Assembly (NCBI GenBank): GCA_031266495.1
Contig: JAISAX010000106.1
Span: forward strand, 1 to 6,477
Direction of reading: 5' to 3'
DNA: 6,477 nucleotides
DNA from: Opitutaceae bacterium
Lineage (GTDB): Bacteria; Verrucomicrobiota; Verrucomicrobiae; Opitutales; Opitutaceae
The notes below the pieces were generated by a model. It saw only the letters and a list, made by a program, of their open reading frames with translations. It did not search any database and was not told where the DNA came from. Below are positions 5,817 to 6,477 of this stretch, piece after piece. The position numbers were made by a program, and so were the translations under genes. Within the stretch, counting starts at the first letter, position 1. Every line of letters starts with the position of its first letter.

Positions 5817-5930
5817 ATGAAAAACCAGACATTACCGATTGAGCCCGGTGTCCCGGAGAGCTTTGTTAGCAAATTTGGGGGACAGATAACAGGGATACTT
5901 TGCGGATTAGACCCAATACTGCTTAATTAG
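5817..5930 (+). pseudogene. N-terminal fragment of a larger gene, cut off by the IS4-type remnant
   Basis: ATG 5817 opens 37 codons ending at TAG 5928-5930. Residues 9-32 (EPGVPESFVSKF and GGQITGILCGLD) resemble the N-terminus of a family of roughly 400-500-residue proteins, often multi-copy, that begin with a segment like QITGVLSGFDR followed by an RGTL-type motif. That family match is from memory and unverified. Here the similarity stops exactly at Asp32 (codon 5910-5912), where an Arg would be expected, and the last five residues PILLN are read from what appears to be the end of the adjacent IS element. GGAG at 5811-5814 is only two bases from the ATG, closer than usual for a ribosome site. 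The fragment is probably non-functional. Confidence 0.4.
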
Positions 5931-6477
5931 TGTTAATGATAATCTGGATGGTTCTGATTTTGAGAGCCATGGTTTTCTGGGTGGAGCGACTTCGCAATTT
6001 GTAGCCGCTCATCTTGCGTTTCACGCCCCGCGCATTCCCCCCGCCCGCCGGCGGCGTAACCATAGTGCCGCGCGTTTTCCGGGCTGTCCTGCAACTCAAG
6101 CGTCGAGCCGTCCAGCGCCACCACCCGCAATTCCCCGTGCCAGGCCCCGCGCGTGCGTTTGAGCGCCACCGGCCCGACGATGCGCCGGTACAGCGTCTCA
6201 AGCACTCCGCTGCCCAGCCTCGCTCGCGCCGAACTGATCGCCCCGCTGGTCGCCACCGCCAGTTCCCCGTGCCCAAACAGTCCCCGCGCCTCCTCCAGTA
6301 ACCAGCGCAACACTTCCACCACCCCGATTTGCGAATGAATGCACATCTCCATCATATAAATAGACCATCACCTGCGCCGGCAGCGCGCGGACGCGCTTGT
6401 GCATGCGCCCGGCTTTTTCAAGTTCCTCGTCGACCACCGTCCTTGGCACGCTTCTCGCCAGCGCCCCGAAGCTCAGC
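5913..6477 (-). mobile_element. IS4-family insertion sequence remnant, one end inside the window
   Basis: The proposed inner boundary is at about 5912/5913, where the plus-strand gene fragment loses its family pattern and only ten bases separate the boundary from the transposase stop codon (5925-5923). The end sequence would begin CCAATACTGCTTAATTAG. The other end lies beyond base 6477, so terminal inverted repeats and target duplication cannot be tested. GC content drops to 37% over 5861-5960, which spans the boundary, against 67% in a sample of opgG. Confidence 0.55.
5923..6477 (-). pseudogene. IS4-family transposase, frameshifted and internally deleted, N-terminus off the window
   Basis: Reading from the window edge, the minus strand is open from 6476 with LSFGALARSVPRTVVDEE and RVRALPAQVMVY, the typical N-terminal domain of IS4 transposases. 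At the three-A run 6358-6360 one extra base shifts the frame; removing it gives VMVYYMMEMCIHSQIG and a continuous protein. This continues through RLGSGVLETLYRRIVGP to ALDGSTL (first catalytic Asp of the DDE triad, codon 6112-6110) and DSPENARHYG. Near 6025-6060 similarity breaks. In another frame the sequence then reads VKRKMSGYKLRSRS and ends at TAA 5925-5923, which resembles an IS4-family C-terminus (VKRKMS-type). The second Asp and the Glu of the catalytic centre are therefore missing. The protein cannot be active as transposase. Confidence 0.75.

Noticed and set aside
5617..5832. 71-codon minus-strand open frame upstream of opgG
   Set aside because: Cys/Ala/Arg-rich with no recognisable motif; it overlaps a better-supported gene fragment and a possible repeat.
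5871..5895. GGGGGACAGATAAC segment as a REP/RAYT-type terminal motif
   Set aside because: It recalls motifs near RAYT elements, but there is no inverted partner here and the bases are explained by the coding frame of the gene fragment (KFGGQITG).

Overview
The window is GC-rich, about 67% in a 100-base sample inside the opgG gene (4801-4900). It looks like chromosomal DNA of an environmental Gram-negative bacterium. The gene content is a secreted pectin-type esterase fused to a beta-helix, a periplasmic glucan protein of the OpgG/MdoG family, short palindromic repeats and a degraded IS4-family element. Together with codon and motif habits this suggests a Verrucomicrobiota genome, most likely Opitutaceae-like. 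That placement is inference, because no marker gene is present.

Layout. From 15 to 2456 (+) runs a large exported protein: an SGNH/GDSL esterase of the rhamnogalacturonan acetylesterase type, a proline linker encoded over a run of twelve C, then a long right-handed parallel beta-helix. It is followed at 2515-2985 (+) by a small membrane-anchored protein I do not recognise. Its last codons lie inside a repeat. The convergent gap 2986-3386 holds a composite palindromic element (2946-3179): two 31-base arms in inverted orientation, differing only in their central 8 bases yet both forming perfect hairpins, inside a 17-base outer inverted repeat. This is the architecture of a REP pair (REPIN). A 15-base tandem repeat follows at 3214-3243.

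On the minus strand, opgG (5620 to 4037) is followed by an overlapping gene for a proline-rich protein with one C-terminal membrane helix (4049 to 3387). The expected glucosyltransferase partner opgH is not next to it. Upstream of opgG, 5621-6477 is a mobile-element graveyard. The first 32 codons of a gene (5817-5912, +) run straight into an IS4-family remnant (5913 to beyond the window edge). The remnant's transposase (-) carries a one-base frameshift and a large internal deletion that joins an N-terminal part to the extreme C-terminus.

How it works together. The first gene belongs to export and breakdown of plant cell-wall pectin; the small protein beside it may be co-transcribed but has no visible functional link. 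The opgG pair belongs to periplasmic or cell-envelope beta-glucan metabolism. The two blocks converge on the palindromic element, which is the obvious candidate for protecting or ending both transcripts. None of the genes has a strong Shine-Dalgarno sequence. Homopolymer G/C runs of 8-12 bases inside coding sequence recur in three of the genes.
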